Origin: Rotaria sordida
Lineage: Eukaryota > Rotifera > Eurotatoria > Philodinida > Philodinidae
Reading direction: 5' to 3'
Assembly: GCA_905250125.1 (NCBI GenBank)
Contig: CAJNOL010001150.1
Span: 1-64,000 of the forward strand
Length of the DNA stretch: 64,000 nucleotides
Both the position numbers and the translations under genes were made by a program. Below, piece after piece: positions 1-12,200 of the stretch (position 1 is the first letter of the stretch; each line of letters starts with the position of its first letter). Below the pieces are notes generated by a model. It was not told the DNA's origin. It did no database searches and was given only the letters and a program-made list of their open reading frames with translations.

Positions 1-815
1 CACCAATACTAAAACCAAACTGTGGATTTATCGGGTCGTCGGAATAGTTCTTCGACCATTTCATTCCATTCTTGACATCTTCCGTGTGAAGTAATCGTAA
101 CTGTTTCCAAAGTAAAATTTCAAAAATATCTTCACTCATAATTTTCGGCATTCGAAAGCAAGCAACATACGTTGTCAGTATGTGATTTTTCTCCCATAAT
201 GATGATTGATAATTGATAAATTTCATGAGATTGTGCCACAAGAGTTTAGTCGTTTCTTCAGTTGCTAAAACATCGTAAAGATTGAAGTCGAATGCATTCC
301 TTTTCAACGCAATTTTCCCATTCAAACACGGAAAATTCGATTTCGCCACGTGTTGTTTGAACTGCTCTTTCATTGCGCATTCTTCATCAGTGGTGATCCC
401 TCTTGATATTTTGCATTCAGGCACCGTTTCATGATTGATCAAATTTTCCTTGAGAAAATAGCCCAGTTTTTCCTTTTCTGTGCTTCGATGTACTTTGCCA
501 ATCCAGTACTTTCGATTTACTAATTGTTTAATGGCATCAGATGCTAAGTGTACTTCATAGAATATTCGAGTGATATCTCTACCGGCAAGTTCAACGATGA
601 TGTCGAGCCCTCCCGAGTGACTATGCATTGATGCTAAGCAATACACATCATCGTCGATGATGATCCATCGATCATTTTTGTGATTTTCCACTTCGGCTAC
701 GGTGAACACGCGAGGATTACAACAAATTTTCGCTCGAAACAACGCATAATATCGCTTGAAAAGTGTGAGAATATTGGCGATCAACGTTAGAAAATACATA
801 GCATCATAAGAGAAT
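1..815 (-). CDS. Membrane segment + cytochrome b5-like + YqcI/YcgG-like haem oxygenase domain (partial, 3' end beyond window)
   Basis: The minus strand is open for about 271 codons with no stop from a TTTTCAG acceptor at 816 to the window edge. In order it shows a hydrophobic stretch (DAMYFLTLIANILTLF), a cytochrome b5-like domain (VFTVAEVENHKNDRWIIIDD, then HSGG and FYEVH, whose two histidines match the haem ligands of b5; the usual HPGG is HSGG), and a segment like the YqcI/YcgG family (NFPCLNGKIALKR, then FEILLWKQLRLLHTEDV and DDPINPQFGFSIG). Members of that family include haem-dependent N-oxygenases such as GntA. A b5 domain is a plausible electron donor for such an enzyme, so this may be a self-supplied membrane oxygenase; that is inference. 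It lies downstream of the NRPS on the same strand and may tailor its substrate or product. The C-terminus is missing, so activity cannot be judged. Confidence 0.75.
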
Positions 816-999
816 CTGAAAACGAAAACTGTTCCGAGTTATCAAAAACACGAATTACCAGTAAGAAACAATTGACAAAGTGGAAATATCGAGGAGTTTG
901 TGAAATATAACTCTAGGCTTGTTCAAACCAAGACGAGTAGATTATGAATATAATCATGAAATGGAGATTCATTTGAATTTTTTCCGAGAGGGAAATAGC

Positions 1000-1165
1000 G
1001 TACTTTTGGACTTGAAGTTACTTAGAGTTACTTGAAGTTACTTTCAACTACTTTAAGGGTACTTTAAACTACTTCACATTACTTTCGGTTACTTGACCAG
1101 TACTTTAAGCTACTTCGAACTACTTCAAACTACTTTGGCCTACTTCATATGACTTCGAACTACTT
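1000..1165. repeat. Degenerate short tandem repeat, unit about 10-11 bp (TACTTCAAAC-like)
   Basis: The motif TACTT recurs roughly every 10-11 bases with variable filler (TACTTTCAAC, TACTTTAAGGG, TACTTCGAAC, TACTTCAAAC). It lies in the intron between the two exons above. No coding potential is seen. Confidence 0.7.
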
Positions 1166-1575
1166 GAAAATTGTATGATATAGGTCCAAACAATAATCGT
1201 CAAAGTTATCAGTATAGTTCCTTTTACTTTCATACACTTAAAAGAAAAGTTGATATATATTGGAAACTCCAATATATCAAAAACCTGCTTCATCAATACA
1301 ACATTAAATATGCTCATCTTTGAGAAATATACAATCATACTCTACAAATTCAATTCAATAACCCGATCGATCGAGAACATGCCGACAAAACACTACCCAT
1401 CGATATTTTCTACGAAGAACACTTTCACTGATCGGTTAATAACGATGAATAAGTGTTTTTTATTTCTTTTTGTTATTGTGATATTTCATTTTCTTTTTAT
1501 TATTGATATATCTCCTCTCTTCTCATCTTGAGTTCATTGCTACTTTCTATAGATGCCTCTATTATTATTATACTG

Positions 1576-2555
1576 GTCGTTGTGATAACCGTTTAAGGGA
1601 AACAAACGAATTAAGAGAAAATGTGGATACCATTATAGAGGCACATGAATTTGTGTGATAGTGAGTGAATTTAACACGAAAATCTAGCAATACATAAAAA
1701 ATAAATTATTAAGAAGCAGAGTTAACTGCAATTACTTTTGTTTTGATAGCATAGTACTCAAACTTGAGTCCTATTAAATTAGAAAATGGCCTGTTCTAAT
1801 AAATAAATCTTGAAAATATTGGAAAAAATAAAAACTCACTGAAATAATACGAAAAGTCCAAGAAATTTATAAGTGTATTGACAATAGAACATTTGCTGCT
1901 CTAACGATTCAGTGATTACAAGCGGCAATTCAATTAAGTCGATGGAATATGACGTTCTCTCGTTGGCATCTTTGAATAAGTGTGATGTCCAATGAGTATA
2001 TAAAATGCGATTTTCAATGCTGACAGCAAAATAGACACTTTCACCATTATCACCAAACACACCAGTACCCAAAATCACACTCACCCACCACACTCACAAT
2101 TGGGGTCACATACTACATCCTGACTATGTATTTGAGCTATTCTATAAATCAATTAAACATGTTCAATGAGGTATATCGGCTTATTTCATGATGACATGTG
2201 TTAAGAAAGTCATATCGAGGTGCTTCAATACTTTGTTTCCCCAATAGAAAGGTTTCATTTCTCTCATATAAAAATTCGAATTCGGTGTAAAGCAATTATT
2301 TTAACAAATTGAAATGACTTAGGTATCGTAGCAACTCGAGAACATAAATATGATATAATTAATTCCAAATTTAGAAATAGTGCGATAAAAATGCAACTGA
2401 AACATAGAATTCGATTCTTCAAGCATTTATTCACTACTTTCAGCTAGATTTTCGTGTTACCTTCATTCACCATTATAAAATTCCATGAGCCTTTATAATG
2501 TCATCCACATTTTTCCTTAATTCGCTGTTTTCCTTAAACGGTTACCACAGGTCCT
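1576..2555. repeat. Inverted repeat pair (arms about 1576-1690 and 2440-2555)
   Basis: The left arm (TGTGATAACCGTTTAAGG through AACACGAAAATCTAGC) is found again in reverse complement in the right arm (GCTAGATTTTCGTGTTACC through CCTTAAACGGTTACCACA), at roughly 80 percent identity by eye. The arms flank the candidate exon at 1840-2093, so they may be two opposed copies of one repeat in neighbouring introns rather than one element. Confidence 0.6.
1840..2093 (-). CDS. Probable upstream exon of the b5-YqcI gene (possible DOMON-like domain)
   Basis: An 80-codon open stretch ends in LGLFVLF followed by a GTGAGT donor at 1839, in phase 2. The next exon at 815 starts with one base that completes this codon, so the two join in frame across an intron of about 1.0 kb and extend the membrane-proximal segment. 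The text around GTGVFGDNGESVYFAVSIEN and MFYCQYTY faintly recalls extracellular DOMON domains, which in animals occur with cytochrome b561; I hold that loosely. The 5' boundary is not fixed: there is an in-frame stop just above 2093 and no strong pyrimidine-tract acceptor. No ATG start was found, so further exons may lie upstream. Confidence 0.42.
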
Positions 2556-3292
2556 GTCGTCTTCGCTTTTGTGTGCGTGTATCTAGGCGATGTGATTTCT
2601 CGGATCCTGAGACTGAGGGGATCGCTGTTTTTGTCTACACCTTAGCGTGAACAAATGCCTGGGGTACTTCACTCGACCAAGAAGAAGATGTTAGCGTCAA
2701 TAGAGGTCATTCTATTACCGTTAACTGGGCAGCTAGCGATTATTGGTTTCATCCCTTCCTCCTCTAAGTTGTTCTCTTTTATTTTCTCTGGATATTCCAA
2801 TGATTATCCAATTCTCTGAGTGATTTATCAGTTTTTTCCCCAGTTGTTGTTTTGGTTTTCTTCCTCTTTGTTGTTTTTCCCTTATTGTTATTGATTTTCC
2901 TTCCCATCGATAACATTTTATTATTTTCCATTTTTTCGTTACATGTTTTCGGTATTATTATATCTAATAAACCCTCCTCTCATCATCGATCCTTCATCTC
3001 AACGTCGAGATACGGTAGGCGTGTGTATTTCTTTTCTTACATGCGTGTTCTCGTTTTCTTATCAGATCGGGATCTAAACATAGTAGTCATTTGGCGTAAA
3101 CTTCAGTATGAACAGAAGTAGTTATCAAACGGATAATTGAAAACTTTACAGGATTCAACAAGAAATGTTATAATATCGCGAATGAAAACTCTGAATAGTC
3201 TATTTCATACTTTTCGATTTTGACAATGAGATACAGAATACTGTGTGGTATTTACTGATAAAAACAAGACTATCTCTGTTTGTATTTTCTGT
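2556..3292. other. Intergenic stretch downstream of the NRPS
   Basis: This is mixed T-rich sequence between the NRPS stop codon and the repeat arm. An 89-codon plus-strand frame at 2852-3121 is low-complexity (Phe/Leu/Ile-rich) and unconvincing. No gene or clear regulatory site is seen. Confidence 0.5.
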
Positions 3293-6200
3293 TTATTGGT
3301 GAAATGAAAGCGATGAATGACAATGGCTAGGCGGTGATCCTTTCCAGTCTGTATGCATCGGCAATTTATCGCCTTTCATGATGAGTGTGCATGGACAGAT
3401 TGTATTATTTCCATCAAGATGACAGCCGGGTAATACAAGCGCATTCGCCATCAGATGAGAGCGAGTACCAATTGACACTGGACGCAAGTATAATTGACGA
3501 TATTCGTAAGTATGTGCCTGAAAAGTTCAAAATTTGGTGCTTAAACGCTTGAAAACAGGTAAAATAAGGTTGACAAGTTGTCAGAATTGAAGAAATTCTC
3601 AGCCAGGAGACAAAATATTTCTCAGAGAATCATAGAAAAAATCTACGATCTCAGACTAAAACAATGCCAAAAACTTCATAGGTTGTAAATAGATGTAAAT
3701 CATTCATATTTAACTTGATTGTTCAGGTTCGATATGATATTATTATTTCTCAAAAGTAACATTTATTCAACTTTTCTCGCGTGGAAAATGAACATGCATA
3801 TATTGTTAATACCTAAATACTAATTCAGACCTGCCAAAAAAAGAACCTGCACATTTGCATATATCCTTATATGAGAGAATATTCAGTGACTAGAATTCAA
3901 AATTGGTAAAGCTCAACATCTCAACGGCCCTATTTACAATGCAGGGATGTAGCCAGCAACAAGACCAACGTCTTTAGTGACAACAATGATGGGCATGTCA
4001 ATTTGTATTGAAGTACAACAATAGGAAATATGATCTATATTCTATCAAGCATGTCAATACATGACGATTGGTTCATGTAACAAGAGAATATCATATGTTC
4101 GCCCCGTAGGGATTAGGTGAAGAAGGCTTTTTCTAACGACTATTAATAGATAAAGTTCTCTAGTCTCCGATCGTACTTACTTGCACACGAGCTCGTTGAT
4201 CGATGCGTACATGTGAATCAATCTGGATTAAATGCGGATCATCGATGCAATCTATATCAGCTATGATAGCAGTCCGATGGATCATAGCACCAAATGCGTT
4301 TAGAACTATGTTGAGCCATTGTGTACCACCGAGAAATGGTCCCACATACAGATTGAAATCGTTGACAAGTGTGGAACTCAAACATGACAACAAGGATGAG
4401 TCTTTCTTCGGTGAATAGAGAATACAGACGAATAGCGAGAAGACAATGACTGAAATAGGTAGAATAGTCATATGCATTAAACCGAAAATGAGTAACAATG
4501 AAACAAATCGAACGAAAATTAATCGAATAATCGAGTAAGATGGTATGTTTCGATGGAATATATTGTCGATAGGTCGAACAGTAGTGAAAAGTGTTGTTTG
4601 TCGAGCAGGAATGCCGACAAGTACTTGATTCGACTCAGTAAAGGTAGATGAACTGTCAACACGTGTCATTGAGCCGACACTTGCTGACAGTGGGATACGA
4701 GCGCCAGCTTCAATAACGCAATCGTTACCCAATGAGGCTTCATCTTGAATGCAAACAACAGCATTGCCATCGTCAAAAAGGATGTCCGAGCCAAGCATCA
4801 CATTTGCGCCAACATCAACAAGATGACGACGAACTGTAAGTAGATTGGTAATCGTTCCGCTGCGCACATTTTGACCAATATGAATGCGACCTAACCAACA
4901 AACTAATCGAGGATAGATGTTTTCAGTTGCTGCTGTTTCGTCGCCTTCGAATGTCAATGGAATGGCAAATCCAAAAGCGGTAACAAGCAAGTGTCGGATC
5001 CACCATGAATCGATCGTCGAAGGTAACCATTTGAGAGTGATGAGCGAAATAAATATGCATTCCAGTAACCATATGAGGCATGTCAGTGGCCAATAGGATA
5101 GCGAACAGATCAAAGCCATGTGTAAGAGACATTCATGAATGAACCATACCGCACAAATACCTAATAGTGAGTTGAACATACCGACGGGTGCTTCATTTAA
5201 AACTTCATAGGTCTCCAATGTGCATACTTGCTCATAATCGTTTACGAGTACATTTGCAGCAATGGTGCCTGCTGTGAATAAAATAAGCTTTCTTTCGATG
5301 CTGAAATGCAATTGATGATTATCTATGTACTTACTTATGGATGTCAAGGGTTTTGCAAGAACGTAATCACCAATATGAACTTGCGAGTGTAAAACACTTC
5401 GAGCACCGATTCTACACCGAGCACCAATTTGAATGGAAGTCAGTCTAAATGTCTTTTCAGATTCGTATGTCATTGAGCTGAGCACCACGTCTTCAGCCAC
5501 GAATGAGTTATCACCAATATCGAGGAGATCAGGTAGATCGATTAGACTAGTTCGTAGATGAACATTGACTCCGATTCGAGCTCCACACAATCGCAAATAG
5601 GTGTTGTAGAGTGATGTGCCTTGAAGCATATGAAGCCATGGCTCATTCAATTTCCACAAGCGTTTCAAAAACCACCATCGATAATAGACAAATGAATAGA
5701 TCCGATATGATTCATTCGTTGATGACAACATAAATAATCGTTTGAACACAATGTAGAAAAGCAAGTGAAATAGTGGAGCCACAACGAGAGATAGTCGAAA
5801 TGCCAGATAGATAGGTACGGCAAAGATATAGATCAGAACCAAGATGCCCAGTGTTTCGACAAGCAATGATCTTGATGTACTATCCTCATCAAAACGTTGA
5901 TCGATAGATGGCGAAGAGTGTACGAATCCAGTTTCGGATGGCACTATTCAAGCAAAAATATGACTTTATTAAATGAATGTGTCACAAATCTCTAAAAAAG
6001 ATCATTATTTTCTCTCGACAATATCAATGTTAACTTTACTCAGAAATAATCTTGTCAATTCAATAGCCTTTGAACTTCGAAAGCAGGTTCACTATTGGAA
6101 TGAGCACGAAAATTTTGTCGAGTACCAAGTTCAGACTTTTGCTCTTCGGATCTCTACACTATCGCATATATCACTCATTAACATCGCACCGATATTGGAA

Positions 6201-9200
6201 AAAATTTACTTCATAATCAATTTTGCATGGTTCACATGAAGATGCCTTTGGAAATTATCAATGTTTCTCATTTTCAATGCGCACTTTCTGACTCATTTTG
6301 GGATCTTATACAGAGAAAAAAGTTTCGAATTTTGTCTTTCAATGTCAGCAAACTATTGTTTTGAAAATACGTCTCTGACACGCTTCGAGAACGGAAGATG
6401 CAAAAATGCCGCTCAAATTACCTTTAGCAAAGAGTTCATCGTGTGAGAATGATGAATCCAGTGCCTTTGCTAGCAGACGCACTGACGGATTTGCGAGGAG
6501 CGTGCCGATATCAATCGGATGCGAATCAGTCAATTGTTGCCGTCGAATGAGACCAAGAGCTTTGATAATACCTAATGAAGTGGCGCCAAGCTCGGCAAAA
6601 GTTGCTTCCACATTGAGTGATGCTGGATTTGACAATTCAAATGCTTGCGCAAAAATGTAACAGAGTTTACGTTCAAGTGACGATAGAACTTCATTTTGAT
6701 GATTCGGAACAATGTCAGCAGTTGGTCGAGGCAGACGACTACGATCAATTTTTCCCGTATGAGTAAGTGGAAATTGATCGAGAACAATGAAAAATGAGGG
6801 TACCATAAACGAAGGTAAGTGCTCTTGGCAAAAATTGCGAATTTCATTATCGTTGATTGAATGCTGATCATCATTACATTGGACATAAGCAATCAGGTGA
6901 TCAACCGACGCGAGTGATACTTTGAGAACAAGACAATTCGAAATTTTGGAATCAAAATGGAGAATAAGTTGTTCGATTCCATCTAATTCGATTCTTTGTC
7001 CACGAATTTTGACCTGATGATCACGACGACCCAGAAATTCGAGCTGTCCACTTTGCGCATTCAATCGACCGAAATCTCCCGTCCGATAACACCGAGATCC
7101 ATTGTAATCAATCAACACTTCCCGAGTGAGCTTGTCCTGATTCCGATAACCGACGAATACACCAGTTCCTTCAATAGATTTGATTCTCATGTTAAACATG
7201 CTGAATAACAATAGTCAATGTTTTGTTTCTACGAACGAAAATCTGGTGCCGATCAACAATCAGCAGAAGCTTTTTCTCCACTTTGTTGGTATTTCTCAAA
7301 AAAAAATACAGTTTTGAAGAACCACTCAAATTATATTAAATCGAACAAAATATAAGTAAATACACTGCATGAATTTGGTTTTTTTGTAAAGCATTGCAAC
7401 GTTAATCAAACATAACGTTACAGTACGGCTCGAGCTTTGGGAATTTTTTCACAAAAATTGTTTCTTTTCTGCTTATGAAACTCATAGAATTTAAAAGAAA
7501 CATATGATAGAAATGGCAGCTCCTTACCTCCGATGATAATTTCACCTGTTTGACCGGGCACGAGTTCTTGGAGGAACTCGTCAAGTATGTAGATTTGTGC
7601 ATGAGCCATTGGTCGTCCAATCGGTAGACCAATGCGATTTTGTGATTCATTACCTGTCACTACGTAGCATGTAGATGCTACAACACACTCCGCTGGACCG
7701 TAGTAGTTCCGTATAACGCATTTCGTATCCAAAAATGGTAGCAGATCAAGAGCCGTTACCAAATAGAGTTTCTCACCTACAATTTACTTCGTAATGCATT
7801 TTCGATCATAAATAGAAATGACATTAGTTGATGCATAAGATATTCTCTTTATTTGGCATTTAGGGATGAGAGGAATAATGGTCAGTCATTTACTGCGTGT
7901 CATTACTCCTCCTTTTGCCTAACATCGCGAGCGAAAAGTTGGTCATTCTCTACACAAGTGACGCAATCAAGTAGAAAGAAGAATGAAAAAATGGAAGATA
8001 GAACCGAATTAGAGAAGTGATCGACCACTTTTTTCATCCACGGGTAATCCAAATCTAACTAATGATTCAATTAGCAAGTAAAGCTATAATTTTTAACTCA
8101 TCAATTTACGACTTATCGATAAGCTTTGTACATTTTTTTTTCATAATACAAATCAAGGAGCATCTGCTCATACTATGTAAACTGAGAAAGACATACCAAA
8201 TATAAAAAGCTGGAGAGCACAAGCTGCCGCTATCCAGGAGCAAAACTCTTGTCTGATCACAAATTGAAGTGGATCTTAGAATTTTTCTGTTTATGTCAAA
8301 GTTGAAAAGTGCAAGTTTTTCGAACAGGATAAATATTACGGGAATTTTGATCCTTTCCGTTTATGGAAATCTAAATGTATCTCACGTTTTACCATTCCCT
8401 ATTCCGTAAATTCGAAGTGTAGATATTTTTAAAAAATATCTACTTTCTTATAATACTAACAGTCTTCCTTAGCATTAAAGAATTATAATAGTATTTTTGC
8501 TAATCTCTATTGCTTTTTAACGATCAATCGATACATTCGTAAAAATCGCTTCAAATCACAAACCTCCAGATGCAATACAACGTAACGATTTCAGACGTCT
8601 GTCTTGTTCAACTTGAGGCAATGATCGTAATAAGTTTGTAAGCATGATAAGTGTCGTAGGTACAGTACCTAGAAATGTAACTTGATATCGAGTGATTGTT
8701 GCCGAGAAATAATCCATGTCGAGATGGTATGGATCTGGTTTGAGTATCACAAGTTGAGCACTACTTATCAAACTGCCAGCTATCTCTTCGAGATGAGGAT
8801 CGAACGAAACGGACGTGTGTTGGAGTACAATACTTGTTGAACTGATAACGTACGAACGAATATAGGATACAAAATTTCGATGACGCAGTTGAATCTAGAT
8901 CAAAGATTTAAAATAAAGGCAATTGATGAATATAATCTTATCTTTTCGGATTTATCTCTTTGTCTAATCAATGGAACTATTCGTTAGAATCATTTCTATT
9001 GAAAGAGAAGTCAATTTTCTGTTATTAAGGGTACTATTCTCAGGTTGAAAACTACTAAGGAGAATGACTGAAAAGAAAAGTCTGTAACTTACAGTACAAA
9101 CAGATCTATTCTAGTAAGTTGTTCTAGACTCGATAATGATAAAAATAATCTAAATTATGTTTTCCTCTTCTGTTAAAGGATGTTAACTGATTCCATTGAG

Positions 9201-12200
9201 AATTTTTCTTCAGTATTTTGAGACATTATAACGGATCTCTATTTTATTAGATAATTGTTGAAGAAAGAAGATTGAAATACGAATAGCATCCGGAAAATAC
9301 TTTGTTTTAACATGGTTTTATAAGATTTTTCAAAATTCAACCGAGCGATTCTTATAAAAATAAGAAAAAGAATTCGAAATACTTAGGAAAATTGTTGAGC
9401 TGTATAGTTTTTAGCTTACTGCTTTCGGCTCGCCTGTGGAACCTGATGTAAAAACAATATGTGAGAGATGGTCGGATGTAACCAAAATCGAATCCAATAT
9501 GGATACATCGCTGTGCTGTTCTAGAGGAATTTGATCTAATTCAACAATAATGGCATCTAGATCGAGCGTAGCATAGAGTCGTGTTGCATCGTGAATGAGT
9601 ACTGTACGAGCTTTGAAATTACGAATATGTGATTGGATTTGTGCAGGTGGATCTCGAGGATTGAATGGTGTATAAACAGCACCGCACATCCAAATAGCAA
9701 AAACGCCCAACACCGTGTGAATACTTCGTTCTACAACTTGCAACACAATGTCGCCAACGTTGACGTGACATGTTGCGAGAAGATACATGGCCCACTGTTG
9801 CGAATGATAGAGGATTTCACTATATGAAAGACTCTGATCTTCCATAATAATGCCAATTTTTTGTGGATGATCGTCTGCTCGACGAGCAAATATCCAGTGA
9901 CAAGGTTCAAACTCTAGTGCCGGAATAACAGAATTGAAATCGTGTAATATTTGCCGTTCATTATCGAGTAATATGCTGAATTCATAAACAGGTCGTTGGT
10001 CATCAATGAGCAGTTGTGTCAAGAGCAGTTGAAATCGATGAGCGAATGTTTCAATGGTCCAATGATTGAATACATCAAGAGAATAGTCGAATGTATAAGT
10101 GATTCTATTTGTTGAAAGATCGTGTTTAAATGAAAGTGATAGATCGAATGGCGTCATGCTCACAGGCGTAGTCATAGATAAGAGTTGAAGGTTGTTATCG
10201 AGTGAATATCGAGTGATGACTGTTTCGAAATCCAACGTTGTGACAATGCCACTTGTTGAATGCAAAAGCTTGGATAAAGTCTGAAAAGGTAGTCGAAGAT
10301 GGGGTAATACATTGTGACAAAGACTTTGCACTTGTTCGATCAGTTGTCGAAATGTTTTTTGTGGTTCGATCTCGAGACGATAGGGCACCAGATTAGCAAA
10401 CATGCCAATCAACGAGCTTAGTTCGGGTCGTGTTCTATTGGTGACAAGGCCACCAACCATCAGGTCTCGACTGCCAATAAGTTTGTAGAGGAACACATAG
10501 TACGTAGCAAGACACAACTGGAAGAGTGTTACTTGTCGTTGACGAGCGTAGGTCACAAGTGCATCCCCATGCTGTACAAACGCAGATGATCCTCTACCTG
10601 TCCGAACAGTTCTCGAACAAACTCGATCATAGGGCAGCTCGAGTATTTGATGATTTCTCAGATGATCTTTCCAGAATGCCAGAGACGCTGACATGTCTAG
10701 TTGTCGTTCCCATTGGGCGTAATCAAGATAGGTGGGCGCTTCATGGACAACATCAGTGAGTTGAGAAGTGGAATACGCTTCGCATAGATCATTGAGAAAT
10801 AGGGTTTCGCTGGTGCCATCGAATGCTACATGGTGGAAGTTGAAAACAATAATACTGTCACCACTTCCCTCACGGTATCGAATCACATGACAGCGAAAGA
10901 CTTGACCTTGGACAAGATTGAAGTACGATCGGTTAGTTTCTTCATCGGCAATGAGGTTGCAGAGATCAGTATCGTTGTCAATACAACTTTCAACAAGAGG
11001 CACTTCGAACGCATGTGATGGCAGAATACGTTGACGCAGTTCACCCGGATCGTCGTCGGACATTTGTAGACAAGTGCGTAATGACACATGTTTTTCAACA
11101 AGTAGTTGAAGGCTTGATCGAAGACGCGATATTAACAATTGGGATTTACCGTCAGTCGATAGGATACGAAAAGCGAGCACGATATGATAAACAGCAACGC
11201 CATCATTATCACTCTGGAAGCGCATTTGCTCATCAAGCCAAATAGCTTCCTGTTCGAATGATGCCGGCGCTATAAAAAACATTTCACTGTGTTATAATCG
11301 AAAATACGACTCAATCATAAAATATCTCGCATTCTGTAGAGTTATCGAGTGATTCTTTGAACGTCTCAATATTATTTCATAATCTAATCACTTTTCGTCG
11401 AAGGAAAAACTATGTTTGGCAATAAAAATAAGACAGAATAGCATGTAGTTTCACTCCAACAAAGTTTGAGAAAGAGAAGAAGATAGTGCCAAAGAATTGA
11501 GTAATCATAAATGCTATTTCACATTGTTTGCAACTTTTTCTCTCTTCAAAAAAGCAAACTGCAAGAATTTTCTAACTTGCAAATGAGACTATTTTGAGCA
11601 GAATTTGTAGGCCCATCACTAGGAATGTAACAGTTCCAGTTCATGTTGAACTAGTTAACCAGTTCTTTTGAAAAAAAAGAACTAATGTTGATTCGTCGTA
11701 TAAAGACTAAACCTATCCAATGTGCATCATTTCAAAATGAACTGGAACTGTTGTAGTCCTAACTATCATCATTTTGATGGTTTCGAATGGAACAAAATAA
11801 AACCGATGGGTCATCTTATGCAATAATTAGGACTCTCAAGCAATTGTATGCGATGCGAAAGAAATACAGAAAATGTCGAATTTGAAAAATTGTATAAAAA
11901 TAATTGTGAGACAAATATTGGTTCGAAGAATCGAAAGAAAAGTCCAAGAACTTGTTCGAAGGATGCTTTGCCGAATGTAACTGTAAAGCTCCACCTAATT
12001 CCCATTTCGTTTGTTTCGCACATTAGATTGTATCCTAGAGTCATTGTGATGAACATCTCTTGATCAATATTTAATGTTTCGAACTTCCGACAAAATGGAG
12101 CTTTAGTCATCAAAACATTCGTGTCTTATACAAGTGAACAGACTCGGAAAAAGAGAGTTGTATTTTTTCAAAAGATCAACAGCTTTTTCTGAGAGGAGGT

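Noticed and set aside
2852-3121. 89-codon plus frame
   Set aside because: Composition follows the T-rich DNA; no domain, no upstream signals.
4923-5132. 69-codon minus frame within the NRPS terminal domain region
   Set aside because: It is an alternative frame of exon 8, which has strong family support.
10526-11245. Several plus-strand frames over the NRPS condensation domain
   Set aside because: They overlap a well-supported minus-strand exon with motif evidence; antisense shadows.
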